A DNA stretch of 64,000 bases from Maribellus comscasis (GTDB taxonomy: Bacteria; Bacteroidota; Bacteroidia; Bacteroidales; Prolixibacteraceae), in contig NZ_CP046401.1 of NCBI RefSeq assembly GCF_009762775.1, positions 4,426,001-4,490,000 of the forward strand, written 5' to 3'. How positions within the stretch are numbered: position 1 is the stretch's first letter; every line of letters begins with the position of its first letter. A program made the translations under genes and the position numbers. Below the pieces are notes generated by a model that was given only the letters and a program-made list of their open reading frames with translations, made no database searches and had not been told where the DNA came from. Positions 8,846-17,234 of this stretch are shown one piece after another.

Positions 8846-10927
8846 TTAGCTCACAATCTTTAAGAATCCTTTTCCTTCTCTGAATGGAAGCGTAAACCAG
8901 AATTTTGTTCCCTGTCCGGGCACCGACTTTAATTCGAGCTCGCTACCCAATAAACTTACATAGTGTTGCGCAATCGGAAGTCCCAATCCTGAACCGGAGG
9001 TGGTTTCGTTAATGTTATTTTTTATCCGGTAAAAGCGGCTAAAAATATTTTCTGTTTCGTCTTCGGGGATTCCAATCCCATTGTCGGAGACATAAATTTG
9101 TACCGCTTCGTTCAATATCATTTCGTAGCCCAGAGAAACGTCTCCTTTGACTGAGTATTTGATTGCATTGTCAACCAGAATACTCAGAATTTCGCGCAGG
9201 AGTTTTGCGTCAGTTTCGAAACCAAAGGCCGGATTGGGAACATCAAGGTTCATGTTGATTCTGATATCCTTGGTGTCGGGTATTAACGGCCGGTATTTGT
9301 TGTAAATATCTCTTAGTAAATTGTTTATTTTGCAGAAATCGACATGAACTTCCACCGCTTCCGTTTCAATTCGGGAAAGATGAATGGTATTATCAATCAT
9401 ATTTAAAAGCTGCTGTCCGTTTTGTGAAATGGCATCTGAAAATTCCATTCTTTCCAGTTGGTCAATATCGGGTTCAGCCATCATCCGCGTGAAATTGGTG
9501 ATGATGTTTAATGGTGTGCGTATTTCGTGTGATAAATTAGCGAGGAAAGCCGACTTTAAACGATCCGATTCTTCTGCTTTGTTTAGTGCCCGCTCAAGTT
9601 TAAATTCGGTTGTTTTCCGGCGTGTAATGTCGCGGGCAATCGAAATAACCGAGTGTGAGGTGAGTTTTGCCAGGCGCATTTCGAACATAAAAGTTCCGTT
9701 GTGGGTGTTCAGCGAGTATTCAATGGTTTCAATGGAATTCGCTTTTAAACTCGTTTGGATACAGGCGTAAATTTTATCGGCCATATTATCAGGAAAGCCT
9801 ACATCGTAAATGGTGTTTCCGATGATGTTTGCATCTTCAATTTTAAACAAATCGCTTTCCTTGATAACAAAGTCTTCGTATGTTCCTTCTTTATCTATAA
9901 CAAAGAAAATATCAGGAATGGCTTCCAGCAAAACTTTGTAGCGTCTTTTGTTTTCTTCAAGCTCGGCTACTTTTAGTTTTATTCTGGTAATGTCTTCAAA
10001 AATAATATAGAAGCGGTTATATTCAGGTTTTAATATATGTGCCTTAAAATGCCGCTCCAGATTTTTGGCATAAAATTCTTTTGTTTTCTTTTTATTCAGA
10101 AGCAGTGTTTTGTTTACATCGAAATGGTTTCGGAAGATGAGGTTAAATACATAACCTGCTTCCTGGTTTTGAACTTCATATAAATTTAACTTAAAGGAAG
10201 ACTCAAATGCATTGTTAACTTTTTCAATCCACAAGTTTGTTATATTGTCATCCTCGTCTCGTTCAGCTTTTATCTGGACGATCGAAAAACCGGAGTCCTG
10301 AAAAACTTTTGAAATTCCCTGGTTAATGACAGTTAGTTTCTCCGTGAAGCGATGTGCCAACCTTTTTAACTTTAAGCGCAAACCAATTGTAATGCCATAA
10401 AAAGCAACAAAAACCAGTAAGGGATGGGTAACATAAGGTTCATAAAATGAAAAAGGATCAAATAAATGGTTTGCTTTTAAAAGCTGAAATCCGAGTGTAA
10501 ACAACGAAATAATGGAATAAGTCGTGATCAATGATTCTGATTCAGCAAAATAGATGAGAACAAGTAAACCTCCCAACAACCACCATAAACTGTAATAAGC
10601 GGTTTCAATTAACGGCGGATGATCGTTAAAATCGGAAATGTAATATGCATATAAAAATATCGGGATTGTAAAAGCCGTATATAAAACACTATTTATTTTT
10701 CCACGCAAACAAAAAACACCGGCGAGTGTCACGATAGCAACCAATCCGGCATTGCATACAAAGCAACTGTTCCCGGAGTAAAAAAACAGTTTGTACACGA
10801 AGTTTGCAACAGTAACAATAAGCGCTAATATTATGATAATGAATAGACTAAAAAGCCGTTGTTTTTCTTCTTCAGAAACATGGCTCCAAAATTTTTCAGA
10901 AATAATATGGGAAAACCTTTTACTCAA
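8846..10927 (-). CDS. Membrane PAS-domain sensor histidine kinase
   Basis: 693-aa sensor kinase. Residues about 25-185 contain six or seven hydrophobic helices; a PAS-like region at about 200-315 and a second PAS domain at about 325-435 follow; then the dimerisation/phosphoacceptor domain with FLANLSHEIRTPLN (phosphoacceptor His467) and a HATPase domain with ILVDNAIKYS (N box), DNGIGIP (G1) and GSGLGLPIA (G2). There is no receiver domain and no response regulator gene adjacent, so the partner is encoded elsewhere; the neighbouring LuxR-type gene is broken. All kinase motifs are intact. The stimulus cannot be read from the sequence. Confidence 0.93.
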   Translation of the reverse strand: MSKRFSHIISEKFWSHVSEEEKQRLFSLFIIIILALIVTVANFVYKLFFYSGNSCFVCNAGLVAIVTLAGVFCLRGKINSVLYTAFTIPIFLYAYYISDFNDHPPLIETAYYSLWWLLGGLLVLIYFAESESLITTYSIISLFTLGFQLLKANHLFDPFSFYEPYVTHPLLVFVAFYGITIGLRLKLKRLAHRFTEKLTVINQGISKVFQDSGFSIVQIKAERDEDDNITNLWIEKVNNAFESSFKLNLYEVQNQEAGYVFNLIFRNHFDVNKTLLLNKKKTKEFYAKNLERHFKAHILKPEYNRFYIIFEDITRIKLKVAELEENKRRYKVLLEAIPDIFFVIDKEGTYEDFVIKESDLFKIEDANIIGNTIYDVGFPDNMADKIYACIQTSLKANSIETIEYSLNTHNGTFMFEMRLAKLTSHSVISIARDITRRKTTEFKLERALNKAEESDRLKSAFLANLSHEIRTPLNIITNFTRMMAEPDIDQLERMEFSDAISQNGQQLLNMIDNTIHLSRIETEAVEVHVDFCKINNLLRDIYNKYRPLIPDTKDIRINMNLDVPNPAFGFETDAKLLREILSILVDNAIKYSVKGDVSLGYEMILNEAVQIYVSDNGIGIPEDETENIFSRFYRIKNNINETTSGSGLGLPIAQHYVSLLGSELELKSVPGQGTKFWFTLPFREGKGFLKIVS

Positions 10928-11161
10928 TATGATACGACCTTTAACTCAATGTTATAAAAATAAGTATAAAGCTACAATTTCAAAGAATTTCCCAAGAAGT
11001 TTTCAAAACAAAAAAAGCGATTCGCCAATTTGATTTGCAAAATATGACAAAAGTTTTGTTTTTGGATGTGTTATGCTTATCCTTTTATAAATGAGTTTCT
11101 TAGTGGGGTGTGAAAAATACACTTCCTGATATTTGTTATGATTTACAACATATTGATTCAG

Positions 11162-11169
11162 TAGTTTTG
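11162..11169 (+). promoter_or_regulatory. -7 promoter element upstream of P5C dehydrogenase
   Basis: TAGTTTTG matches TAnnTTTG, 38 nt before the ATG at 11207. A TTTG at 11132-11135 is 26 nt upstream, longer than the usual 19-21, so the -33 element is uncertain. Confidence 0.45.
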
Positions 11170-11206
11170 TGAAAAATAGAAGAACAACAATTTAAATACA
11201 ATAATT

Positions 11207-12844
11207 ATGTCAAAAGGATTTTTTAATGTGCCTGTAGCTAAAAACGAACCAGTGTTAACCTACGCTCCGGGTACGCCTGAAAGAAAAGAACTTCAGGCAA
11301 AAATAGCAGAGCTTCGGTCGACTGAAGTTGAACTGCCGATGATTATCGGGGGCAACGAAGTTTACACCGATCGCAAAGAAAGAATGTTTCCGCCTCATGA
11401 AATTGAACATACATTGGGATACTATAATCAGGGTGTCGCCAGTCATGTGGAAATGGCTATTGATGCTGCTTTGGAAGCGAAAGAAAAATGGGCAAATCTT
11501 TCGTGGCAACACAGGGCTTCAATCTTTTTAAAAGCTGCTGATTTACTTGCAGGTCCATACAGGGCAAAAATCAATGCTGCCACAATGCTGGGACAGTCAA
11601 AAAATGCTTTCCAGTCGGAAATTGATGCAGCTTGCGAGTTGGCTGACTTTTTTAGGTTTGGGGTTCAGGAAATGACAAATATTTATAAAATTCAGCCGGA
11701 GTCGGCAAGGGGGATGTGGAACTACAGCGAGTACCGTCCGCTGGAAGGTTTTATTTATGCCCTTACTCCGTTCAATTTTACTTCCATTGCAGGAAACCTT
11801 CCGGCTGCGCCTGCGCTAATGGGAAATGTTGTGGTTTGGAAACCATCAAAAACAGCTATTTATTCTGCCGGTGTTATCATGGAAGTTTTTAAAGAAGCAG
11901 GATTGCCTGATGGCGTTATTAACCTTGTATTTGCTTCTGGTCCTGTAGCTGCCGATGTGGTTTTAACACATACTGATTTTGCAGGTATTCACTTCACCGG
12001 GTCAACAGGAGTATTTCAGAGTATCTGGAAAAAGATAGGTGACAATATTTATAAATACAAAACCTATCCCCGTATTGTGGGCGAAACCGGAGGAAAAGAT
12101 TTCATTTTTGCAGACAATACAGCCGACAAACGAGGTTTGGCAATTGCCATGTTAAGAGGAGCTTTTGAGTACCAGGGACAAAAATGTTCTGCTGCTTCAC
12201 GTGTTTATATTCCGGAAAGTATCTGGCCGGAAGTAAAAGAAATATTTGGAAAAGAACTGGCAACAGTAAAAATGGGGCCACCCGAAGATTTTACCAATTT
12301 TGTTAACGCGGTTATCGATGAAGCATCGTTTGATAAACTAAAAGGTTTTATCGATCGCGCGCGCGAAGATGAAGATGCAGAGGTGATTTTTGGCGGAAAT
12401 TGCGATAAATCGGTTGGTTACTTTATTGAACCAACTGTAATAGAGGCCAAAAAACCTGATTACGAGACCATGCAGGAAGAGTTGTTCGGACCGGTTTTAA
12501 CTATTTATGTGTATGAAGACGAAAAAATGGACGAAACGCTTGATATTCTTGACGGCACTTCGATTTACGCCTTAACAGGTGCAGTATTTTCGCAGGACCG
12601 TTACAATATTGAAAAAATTACGAAACGCCTGGAGCATGCTGCCGGTAACTTTTATATCAACGATAAACCAACAGGAGCAGTGGTGGGGCAACAGCCTTTT
12701 GGAGGCGCACGTGGATCAGGTACCGACGATAAAGCCGGCGCAATTTTTAACTTCCTCCGCTGGACTGCCATCCGTACAATTAAAGAAACATTTGTTATTC
12801 CACAACAATATACCTATCCGAATTTTCAGCCGGATGAAGAATAA
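11207..12844 (+). CDS. pruA: L-glutamate gamma-semialdehyde (1-pyrroline-5-carboxylate) dehydrogenase
   Basis: NAD-dependent aldehyde dehydrogenase that oxidises glutamate gamma-semialdehyde (in equilibrium with pyrroline-5-carboxylate) to glutamate, the second step of proline degradation and also of arginine/ornithine catabolism. The 545 aa length, the N-terminal NEPVLTYAPGTPER and the core ALTPFNFTSIAGNLPAAPALMGN are typical of the single-domain eukaryote-like P5CDH group. The catalytic general base is Glu293 in VGETGGKD, and the nucleophile is Cys327 in EYQGQKCSAASR. No proline dehydrogenase gene is adjacent. The gene is monocistronic with its own promoter element and a strong terminator. 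Confidence 0.96.
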   Translation: MSKGFFNVPVAKNEPVLTYAPGTPERKELQAKIAELRSTEVELPMIIGGNEVYTDRKERMFPPHEIEHTLGYYNQGVASHVEMAIDAALEAKEKWANLSWQHRASIFLKAADLLAGPYRAKINAATMLGQSKNAFQSEIDAACELADFFRFGVQEMTNIYKIQPESARGMWNYSEYRPLEGFIYALTPFNFTSIAGNLPAAPALMGNVVVWKPSKTAIYSAGVIMEVFKEAGLPDGVINLVFASGPVAADVVLTHTDFAGIHFTGSTGVFQSIWKKIGDNIYKYKTYPRIVGETGGKDFIFADNTADKRGLAIAMLRGAFEYQGQKCSAASRVYIPESIWPEVKEIFGKELATVKMGPPEDFTNFVNAVIDEASFDKLKGFIDRAREDEDAEVIFGGNCDKSVGYFIEPTVIEAKKPDYETMQEELFGPVLTIYVYEDEKMDETLDILDGTSIYALTGAVFSQDRYNIEKITKRLEHAAGNFYINDKPTGAVVGQQPFGGARGSGTDDKAGAIFNFLRWTAIRTIKETFVIPQQYTYPNFQPDEE

Positions 12845-12866
12845 ACTAAACTATAAATTGTTTATA

Positions 12867-12902
12867 AAAAGGGAGGTGTTTTTTACATCTCCCTTTTTTT
12901 TA
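12867..12902 (+). terminator. Intrinsic terminator after pruA
   Basis: GGGAGGTGT (12871-12879) pairs with ACATCTCCC (12885-12893), nine pairs with one G-U, flanked by A and T runs that extend the stem; eight or more T residues follow. Confidence 0.92.
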
Positions 12903-12940
12903 CTTCCTGAATATTTTACTTTTACATCATATTTATTCTG

Positions 12941-13249
12941 ATGGAGAAGAAGGGATTGAAATATCGTGTATTGAAAATAATAAGCAACAAGTACTTTATT
13001 GCTTCGGTTATTTTTTTGATATGGATTGTTTTTTTTGACGAAAACAGTATCGTCTCACACCAAAAAAACAAACGCCGCCTGAACGAACTTACCGAGCAAA
13101 AAGAATACTATATTGAACGCATTGCATCTGATAAACAAAAGCTGGAAGATTTAAATGCAGGAAAGGAAGAACTGGAAAAATTTGCCCGCGAACAGTACCT
13201 CATGTCAAAACCCGACGAAGATGTTTTTATCGTAATCCCGGAAGATTAA
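12941..13249 (+). CDS. Septum formation initiator (FtsB/DivIC-like) protein
   Basis: 102-aa bitopic membrane protein. A short cytoplasmic N-terminus is followed by one membrane helix (about residues 19-32, IASVIFLIWIVFF) and a heptad-rich extracytoplasmic coiled coil (about 40-80), ending in the conserved REQYLMSKPDEDVFIV, which matches the FtsB/DivIC C-terminal motif. FtsB-type proteins join FtsL and FtsQ in the divisome and regulate septal wall synthesis. It follows the pruA terminator and precedes yqgE by 42 nt, so the two may be cotranscribed. The family assignment is strong; which divisome partners it uses is inference. Confidence 0.88.
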   Translation: MEKKGLKYRVLKIISNKYFIASVIFLIWIVFFDENSIVSHQKNKRRLNELTEQKEYYIERIASDKQKLEDLNAGKEELEKFAREQYLMSKPDEDVFIVIPED

Positions 13250-13324
13250 TCCTTTTATAAATTATATGTTAAGATAATTTTATCTGTTTGAATGGTAGTT
13301 AAAATTTCTTATATTGCTCAAAGT

Positions 13325-13915
13325 ATGGGTAAAGATCTCGACATATTTAAAATAAAAACAAACAATATTGCACCGCAAAAAGGTCGTATATTAATTGCTG
13401 AGCCATTTCTTTCAGGCAATTATTTTAATCGTTCGGTAGTGTTGCTTGTTGCGCACAGTTCGAAAGGCGCGGTAGGTTTTATTTTGAATAAACGAGTTGA
13501 ATTTCCTATCCACGAAGTATTTCCGGATTTTCCGGAATTCGATGCCAAAGTTTACCTTGGCGGCCCTGTTTCCACTGATTCGGTTTATTTTATTCATAAA
13601 CTGGGAGAACAAATTCCCGGAAGTATACACGTTCTCGGAAATCTTTACTGGGGGGGAGATTTTGTGGAATTAAAAAGACAAATTAAAATTGGTTTGTTAC
13701 AACCTTCCGATGTTCGCTTCTTTCTGGGATATTCAGGGTGGGATTCCGGTCAGCTGGAACAGGAAATAAAAGAAGACTCGTGGCTGGTAACCGATGTTGA
13801 GGAAGAGGTTGTGATGCGGGAACTCAACCAGGCGTCGTGGGCCGATTTTGTAAAAAAAGCCGGCCAACGTTATACCATTTGGGAAAATTTCCCGGAAAAT
13901 CCTTCGCTGAATTAA
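13325..13915 (+). CDS. YqgE/AlgH family (UPF0301) protein
   Basis: An ATG at 13292 is in frame, but the second ATG at 13325 (MGKDLDIFKIKTN) fits the family N-terminus better and gives 196 aa. The conserved UPF0301 blocks are present: KGRILIAEPFLSGNYFNRSVVLL, GAVGFILNKR, YLGGPVSTDSVYFIH, FFLGYSGWDSGQLEQEI and SWLVTD. The family is widespread and its biochemical role is not settled; AlgH was named for an effect on alginate production in Pseudomonas. The stop codon directly abuts the stop of the convergent aminotransferase gene, with no spacer for separate terminators. Confidence 0.93.
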   Translation: MGKDLDIFKIKTNNIAPQKGRILIAEPFLSGNYFNRSVVLLVAHSSKGAVGFILNKRVEFPIHEVFPDFPEFDAKVYLGGPVSTDSVYFIHKLGEQIPGSIHVLGNLYWGGDFVELKRQIKIGLLQPSDVRFFLGYSGWDSGQLEQEIKEDSWLVTDVEEEVVMRELNQASWADFVKKAGQRYTIWENFPENPSLN

Positions 13916-14746
13916 TTATTTCACCTTCTCCTGCAGGTACACATTTAACTTTTCGTGAATTGTTACTGAATATTCATGAACAAATCGTTTGTTTTCCACA
14001 CCCAATACCCACTGAATTCCCGCCTCCTCACTTGTAATAAAAAGTTCGTCAACGTGAAAGATATCCTCGCGTTTAATTTCTTCGGACTCCAAAGTCTTAA
14101 AACCAAGGTCTTTGACGATATTGATAATAATTTGCCGAAGTGTGTCTTCAAAACAACCCGCTGTGAGCCCCGGGGTAATCAATTCATTTTTTTTGAATAA
14201 AAAGATGTTGGCAGCCACACATTCACAAATCGATTTTTTTTCGTTGAGTAAAATGGTGTTCTGAAAAAAAGTGTCGCGGTTTTGAGCCAAAGCAGCTCTC
14301 CAAATCGATTCATTAAAAACAGGAAAACGGTTCAATTTGTTAGCGGAATATTTTTTTATACCCGAGTAATTCAGTAAAATTCCTTTGTTGGAAAGAGGAA
14401 ATTCAAACGTGCTGAAGGGCTGGCTGGTGACAAGAAAATTAAATCCGCTTTTATTCCACAGCAACTGGAAAAAAACAAATCCGGAACGGTATAAGCGGTT
14501 TTTATTGAGCATGCGTTTGGTAATGCGGAAAAGCTCGCGTTTGTCTTTTAAAAATGCCGGAACGGGCAGTTGCAGCATGTCAACTTGTTTGGCCAGCAAG
14601 TCAATATTTTCGTTAAATAATGGAATGCCCCCAAAACCGTACCATATTTTCCGGGTGATTTTTAAAGTGTCATCGGTAAAAAAAAGGAAAAGATCGGGTT
14701 CGCCTTTTTCAACAATTTCGCCGTTGTATATCAGAAAACGGTTCAT
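13916..14746 (-). CDS. Aminotransferase class IV protein (4-amino-4-deoxychorismate lyase-like)
   Basis: 276-aa protein of the fold-type IV PLP enzymes that include branched-chain aminotransferase, D-amino acid aminotransferase and PabC. Recognisable segments are KSICECVAANIFLFKKNELITPGLTAGCFEDTLRQII, which matches the family's E-x-x-x-x-N-[IL]-F and T-P-x-L-x-x-G-x-x motifs, and DELFITSEEAGIQWV. The region expected to hold the PLP lysine reads KKYSANKLNRF; at the position usually three residues before the conserved Asn there is no clear Lys, although Lys residues are adjacent. Aminodeoxychorismate lyase activity is therefore plausible but uncertain. It is the last gene of an amn-holA-rhomboid operon, 2 nt after the rhomboid gene. 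Confidence 0.75.
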   Translation of the reverse strand: MNRFLIYNGEIVEKGEPDLFLFFTDDTLKITRKIWYGFGGIPLFNENIDLLAKQVDMLQLPVPAFLKDKRELFRITKRMLNKNRLYRSGFVFFQLLWNKSGFNFLVTSQPFSTFEFPLSNKGILLNYSGIKKYSANKLNRFPVFNESIWRAALAQNRDTFFQNTILLNEKKSICECVAANIFLFKKNELITPGLTAGCFEDTLRQIIINIVKDLGFKTLESEEIKREDIFHVDELFITSEEAGIQWVLGVENKRFVHEYSVTIHEKLNVYLQEKVK

Positions 14747-14748
14747 TT

Positions 14749-15360
14749 TTAAAGAAACGCAAACAGTTTATCAATAAAATTTTCGAATAAACCGGGTTTT
14801 AATAAAATGGGGAAAATAAATCCAAAAACAGAACCAAGGAAGTGTGCATCGTGCGCCACATTATCGTTTTTTTGTTTGCTCATCTGGTAGGAATAAAACA
14901 GGTAACCAATTGCAAATAAAATGGCTGGAATCGGAAGTACAAAAAAGAGTAAAAGTTTTTCCAGCGGTGCAAAGAATATAAAGGCAAACAATACTGCGGA
15001 AACAGCACCGGAAGCACCAACCGCATTGTAATAATAGTTGTTCTTGTTTTTGACAAGGCTCCAGAGGTTTGAAGTCAGAATTCCTCCAAAATAAAGAAGC
15101 AGGTAGAATGCCGTGGCTTTGTTTCCAAAGTAATAGCCCAAAAAACTTTCGATATGCGGACCAAAAAAATAGAGCACCAGCATATTTACAATCAGGTGCG
15201 ACCAGTTGGCGTGAATAAAAGCATGTGTTACCAGCCGGTAATATTCCTTTTCCTGAATAATTTTTGCTGCGTTAAACTGCAATTTGGTCATCAAATCACG
15301 GTTTTGAAAACCCATGTATGAGATAAAAGCTGTTATCCCGATAATAAACCACGTAGTCAT
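14749..15360 (-). CDS. Rhomboid family intramembrane serine protease
   Basis: 203-aa polytopic protease with about six helices. Catalytic Ser117 lies in NAVGASGAVSA and catalytic His173 in DAHFLGSVFG; His50 and the HLIVNM segment (His55, Asn59) supply the conserved loop residues. Rhomboids cut single-pass membrane substrates inside the bilayer; the substrate here is unknown. The gene starts immediately at the end of holA (adjacent bases) and is 2 nt before the aminotransferase gene, so it is expressed with them. The dyad is intact, so an active enzyme is expected. A second, more divergent rhomboid is at 54657. Confidence 0.94.
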   Translation of the reverse strand: MTTWFIIGITAFISYMGFQNRDLMTKLQFNAAKIIQEKEYYRLVTHAFIHANWSHLIVNMLVLYFFGPHIESFLGYYFGNKATAFYLLLYFGGILTSNLWSLVKNKNNYYYNAVGASGAVSAVLFAFIFFAPLEKLLLFFVLPIPAILFAIGYLFYSYQMSKQKNDNVAHDAHFLGSVFGFIFPILLKPGLFENFIDKLFAFL

Positions 15361-16362
15361 TTAATGTAATATTTTGTAAATCATTTCTTTTTGTAAATCG
15401 GCCATGTCAACCATAGTCGACACTTCAAAACCTTTGCTCTTCATGTCATAATCGCGCAAAATTCCCATTATCTCGTACAGTTTTGTTGGCGAATATCGTT
15501 TTGCCGCCGCAATATACGATTTTGCTATAAAAGGGTGAACCCGCAATTCAGCACTCACGTTTCGTTCCGATTTGTCTTTCAGAAAATGATAAGTAAACAA
15601 TTTTGAGAAATAGAAATAAAGATTTGATATTGTTTTCTGGATTGGATTGGTTGACGGATTTTCCCCAAAATACCGGATAATCTGGTTGGTTTTAAAAACA
15701 TTTTTTTCGCCCAGGGCATTTTGTAATTCGAAAATATTATAGTCCTTACTTAATCCGATATTTTTTTCAATGTGTTCGGGTGTTATTTTGGTGGTATCTT
15801 TTACTGCAATTACCAGTTTCTCCAATTCGTTGGCTACTTTACTCAAGGCGTTACCCAAATAGGCGGTTAATATTTGTGCAGCCTGCGGAGTTATGGTATA
15901 GTTTTTTCCTTTCAGGTAACTTTCAATCCAGTTGGGAACTTTGTTTTCATATATTTTTTTTGAGGTAAAAATAACCCCGTTTTTTTTGATGGCTTTTGCC
16001 AGCCGGGTTCTCGAGTCGAGGTTTTTATACTTGTAATTCAGCACCAAAATAGTTGAGGAGAGCGGTTTCTCAGCGTATGAAGCGAGGGTCTCTATTTTAT
16101 TTAAACTTTGTGCTTCTTTTACTATAATTACCTGCTGGTTAGCCATCATTGGGAAACGCATCGCACTTTCAGCAATTACAATCGGATCGGAATCTTTTCC
16201 GTAAAAGACGGTTTGATTAAATCCACGTTCAGCTTCCAAAAGTACATTCTTTTCGATGTAGTTTGAAATGATGTCAATAAAATAAGGTTCTTCACCCTGA
16301 AGAAGATAAATCGGACTATAGGTTTTGCTTTTCAGGTTTTGGATAATAGTTTCAAATTCCAT
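15361..16362 (-). CDS. holA: DNA polymerase III subunit delta
   Basis: 333-aa clamp-loader delta subunit, which opens the beta sliding clamp within the delta-tau/gamma-delta' complex. The sequence shows the family's N-terminal PIYLLQGEEPYFID, a MANQQVIIVKEAQSLNK segment in the ATPase-like domain without a Walker A motif, LVLNYKYKNLDSRTRLAKAIKK, and the C-terminal collar domain with VAKSYIAAAKRYS-like residues. The gene is 1 nt after amn and abuts the rhomboid gene. The dnaX subunit of the same complex is encoded at 59669 in this window. Confidence 0.93.
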   Translation of the reverse strand: MEFETIIQNLKSKTYSPIYLLQGEEPYFIDIISNYIEKNVLLEAERGFNQTVFYGKDSDPIVIAESAMRFPMMANQQVIIVKEAQSLNKIETLASYAEKPLSSTILVLNYKYKNLDSRTRLAKAIKKNGVIFTSKKIYENKVPNWIESYLKGKNYTITPQAAQILTAYLGNALSKVANELEKLVIAVKDTTKITPEHIEKNIGLSKDYNIFELQNALGEKNVFKTNQIIRYFGENPSTNPIQKTISNLYFYFSKLFTYHFLKDKSERNVSAELRVHPFIAKSYIAAAKRYSPTKLYEIMGILRDYDMKSKGFEVSTMVDMADLQKEMIYKILH

Positions 16363-16363
16363 A

Positions 16364-17134
16364 TTAAAATCTCAGGTGTTTTACGGAAAGCCCGTTATTT
16401 TTTATTTCAAACAATGCATCGATTCCAGCTTGCAAATGTCTTTCCACATAACTCGATGTGACCTTCTCGTCGCTTTCTGTGGTTTTTACTCCGGATGAAA
16501 TCATCGGCTGGTCGGAAACCAAAAGTAAAGCTCCGGTAGGAATCTGGTTGGCAAAGCCTGCGGTAAAAAGCGTTGCTGTTTCCATGTCGATAGCCATCGC
16601 ACGTGTTTTTTTTAGGTATTTTTTAAACCTGTCATCATATTCCCAAACGCGGCGGTTGGTAGTAAAAACTACTCCTGTCCAGTAATCCTGGCTTGAATTT
16701 CTTAAAATATGTGAGACCGCACGTTGTAAGTTAAAAGCAGGCAATGCAGGAACTTCAGGCGGTAAATAATCGTCGGATGTACCTTCGCGCCTGATGGCAG
16801 CAATCGGTAAAATTAAATCGCCCAATTGGTTTTTTCGTTTCAAGCCCCCGCATTTTCCAAGGAATAAAACACTTTTGGGTTTAATTGCGCTTAGCAAATC
16901 CATTACCGTTGCTGCGTTTGGGCTTCCCATTCCAAAGTTAATTATAGTGATTCCTTCGGCAGTAGCACTCGGGAAGTTTTTGTTTCCCCCTTCCACCGCA
17001 ACTTCGAAACGGCGGGCAAAACTGTCAACATAATTCTGGAAATTGGTCAACAAAATGTATTTTCCGATTTCATCCAGGGTTTTTCCTGTATACCGGGGCA
17101 ACCAGTTTTCAACAATATCTTTTTTTGTCTTCAT
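16364..17134 (-). CDS. amn: AMP nucleosidase (short form)
   Basis: 256-aa enzyme of the nucleoside phosphorylase fold that splits AMP into adenine and ribose 5-phosphate. Signatures are INFGMGSPNAATVMDLL, VLFLGKCGGLKRKNQLGDLILPIAAIRREGTSDDYLPPEVPALP and AIDMETATLFTAGF, with Glu of DMET as the ribose-contacting residue. The length is the short Bacteroidota type that lacks the N-terminal regulatory domain of the 484-aa Escherichia coli enzyme. It heads a tight operon with holA, a rhomboid protease and an aminotransferase, and has a good upstream promoter at 17184-17215. Confidence 0.92.
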   Translation of the reverse strand: MKTKKDIVENWLPRYTGKTLDEIGKYILLTNFQNYVDSFARRFEVAVEGGNKNFPSATAEGITIINFGMGSPNAATVMDLLSAIKPKSVLFLGKCGGLKRKNQLGDLILPIAAIRREGTSDDYLPPEVPALPAFNLQRAVSHILRNSSQDYWTGVVFTTNRRVWEYDDRFKKYLKKTRAMAIDMETATLFTAGFANQIPTGALLLVSDQPMISSGVKTTESDEKVTSSYVERHLQAGIDALFEIKNNGLSVKHLRF

Positions 17135-17183
17135 AAATTGCTTTACTTTATCAACAAAAATCAGAGTAATTTATAGGCTAACG

Positions 17184-17215
17184 CAAAAATACGTTTTTAG
17201 TTCTCGTCAGCCAAA
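17184..17215 (-). promoter_or_regulatory. Promoter of the amn-holA-rhomboid-aminotransferase operon
   Basis: On the minus strand TTTG (17215-17212), a 20-nt spacer and TATTTTTG (17191-17184) match the Bacteroidota -33/-7 consensus exactly. The -7 element lies 50 nt upstream of the amn ATG. Confidence 0.68.
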
Positions 17216-17234
17216 AGGAGTTAATAAGTAAAAA

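Noticed and set aside
13640..13660. G7 run in yqgE as a possible phase-variation tract
   Set aside because: The reading frame is intact with a conserved Trp-Gly-Gly-Asp coding need, and a single G7 in a housekeeping gene is not persuasive.
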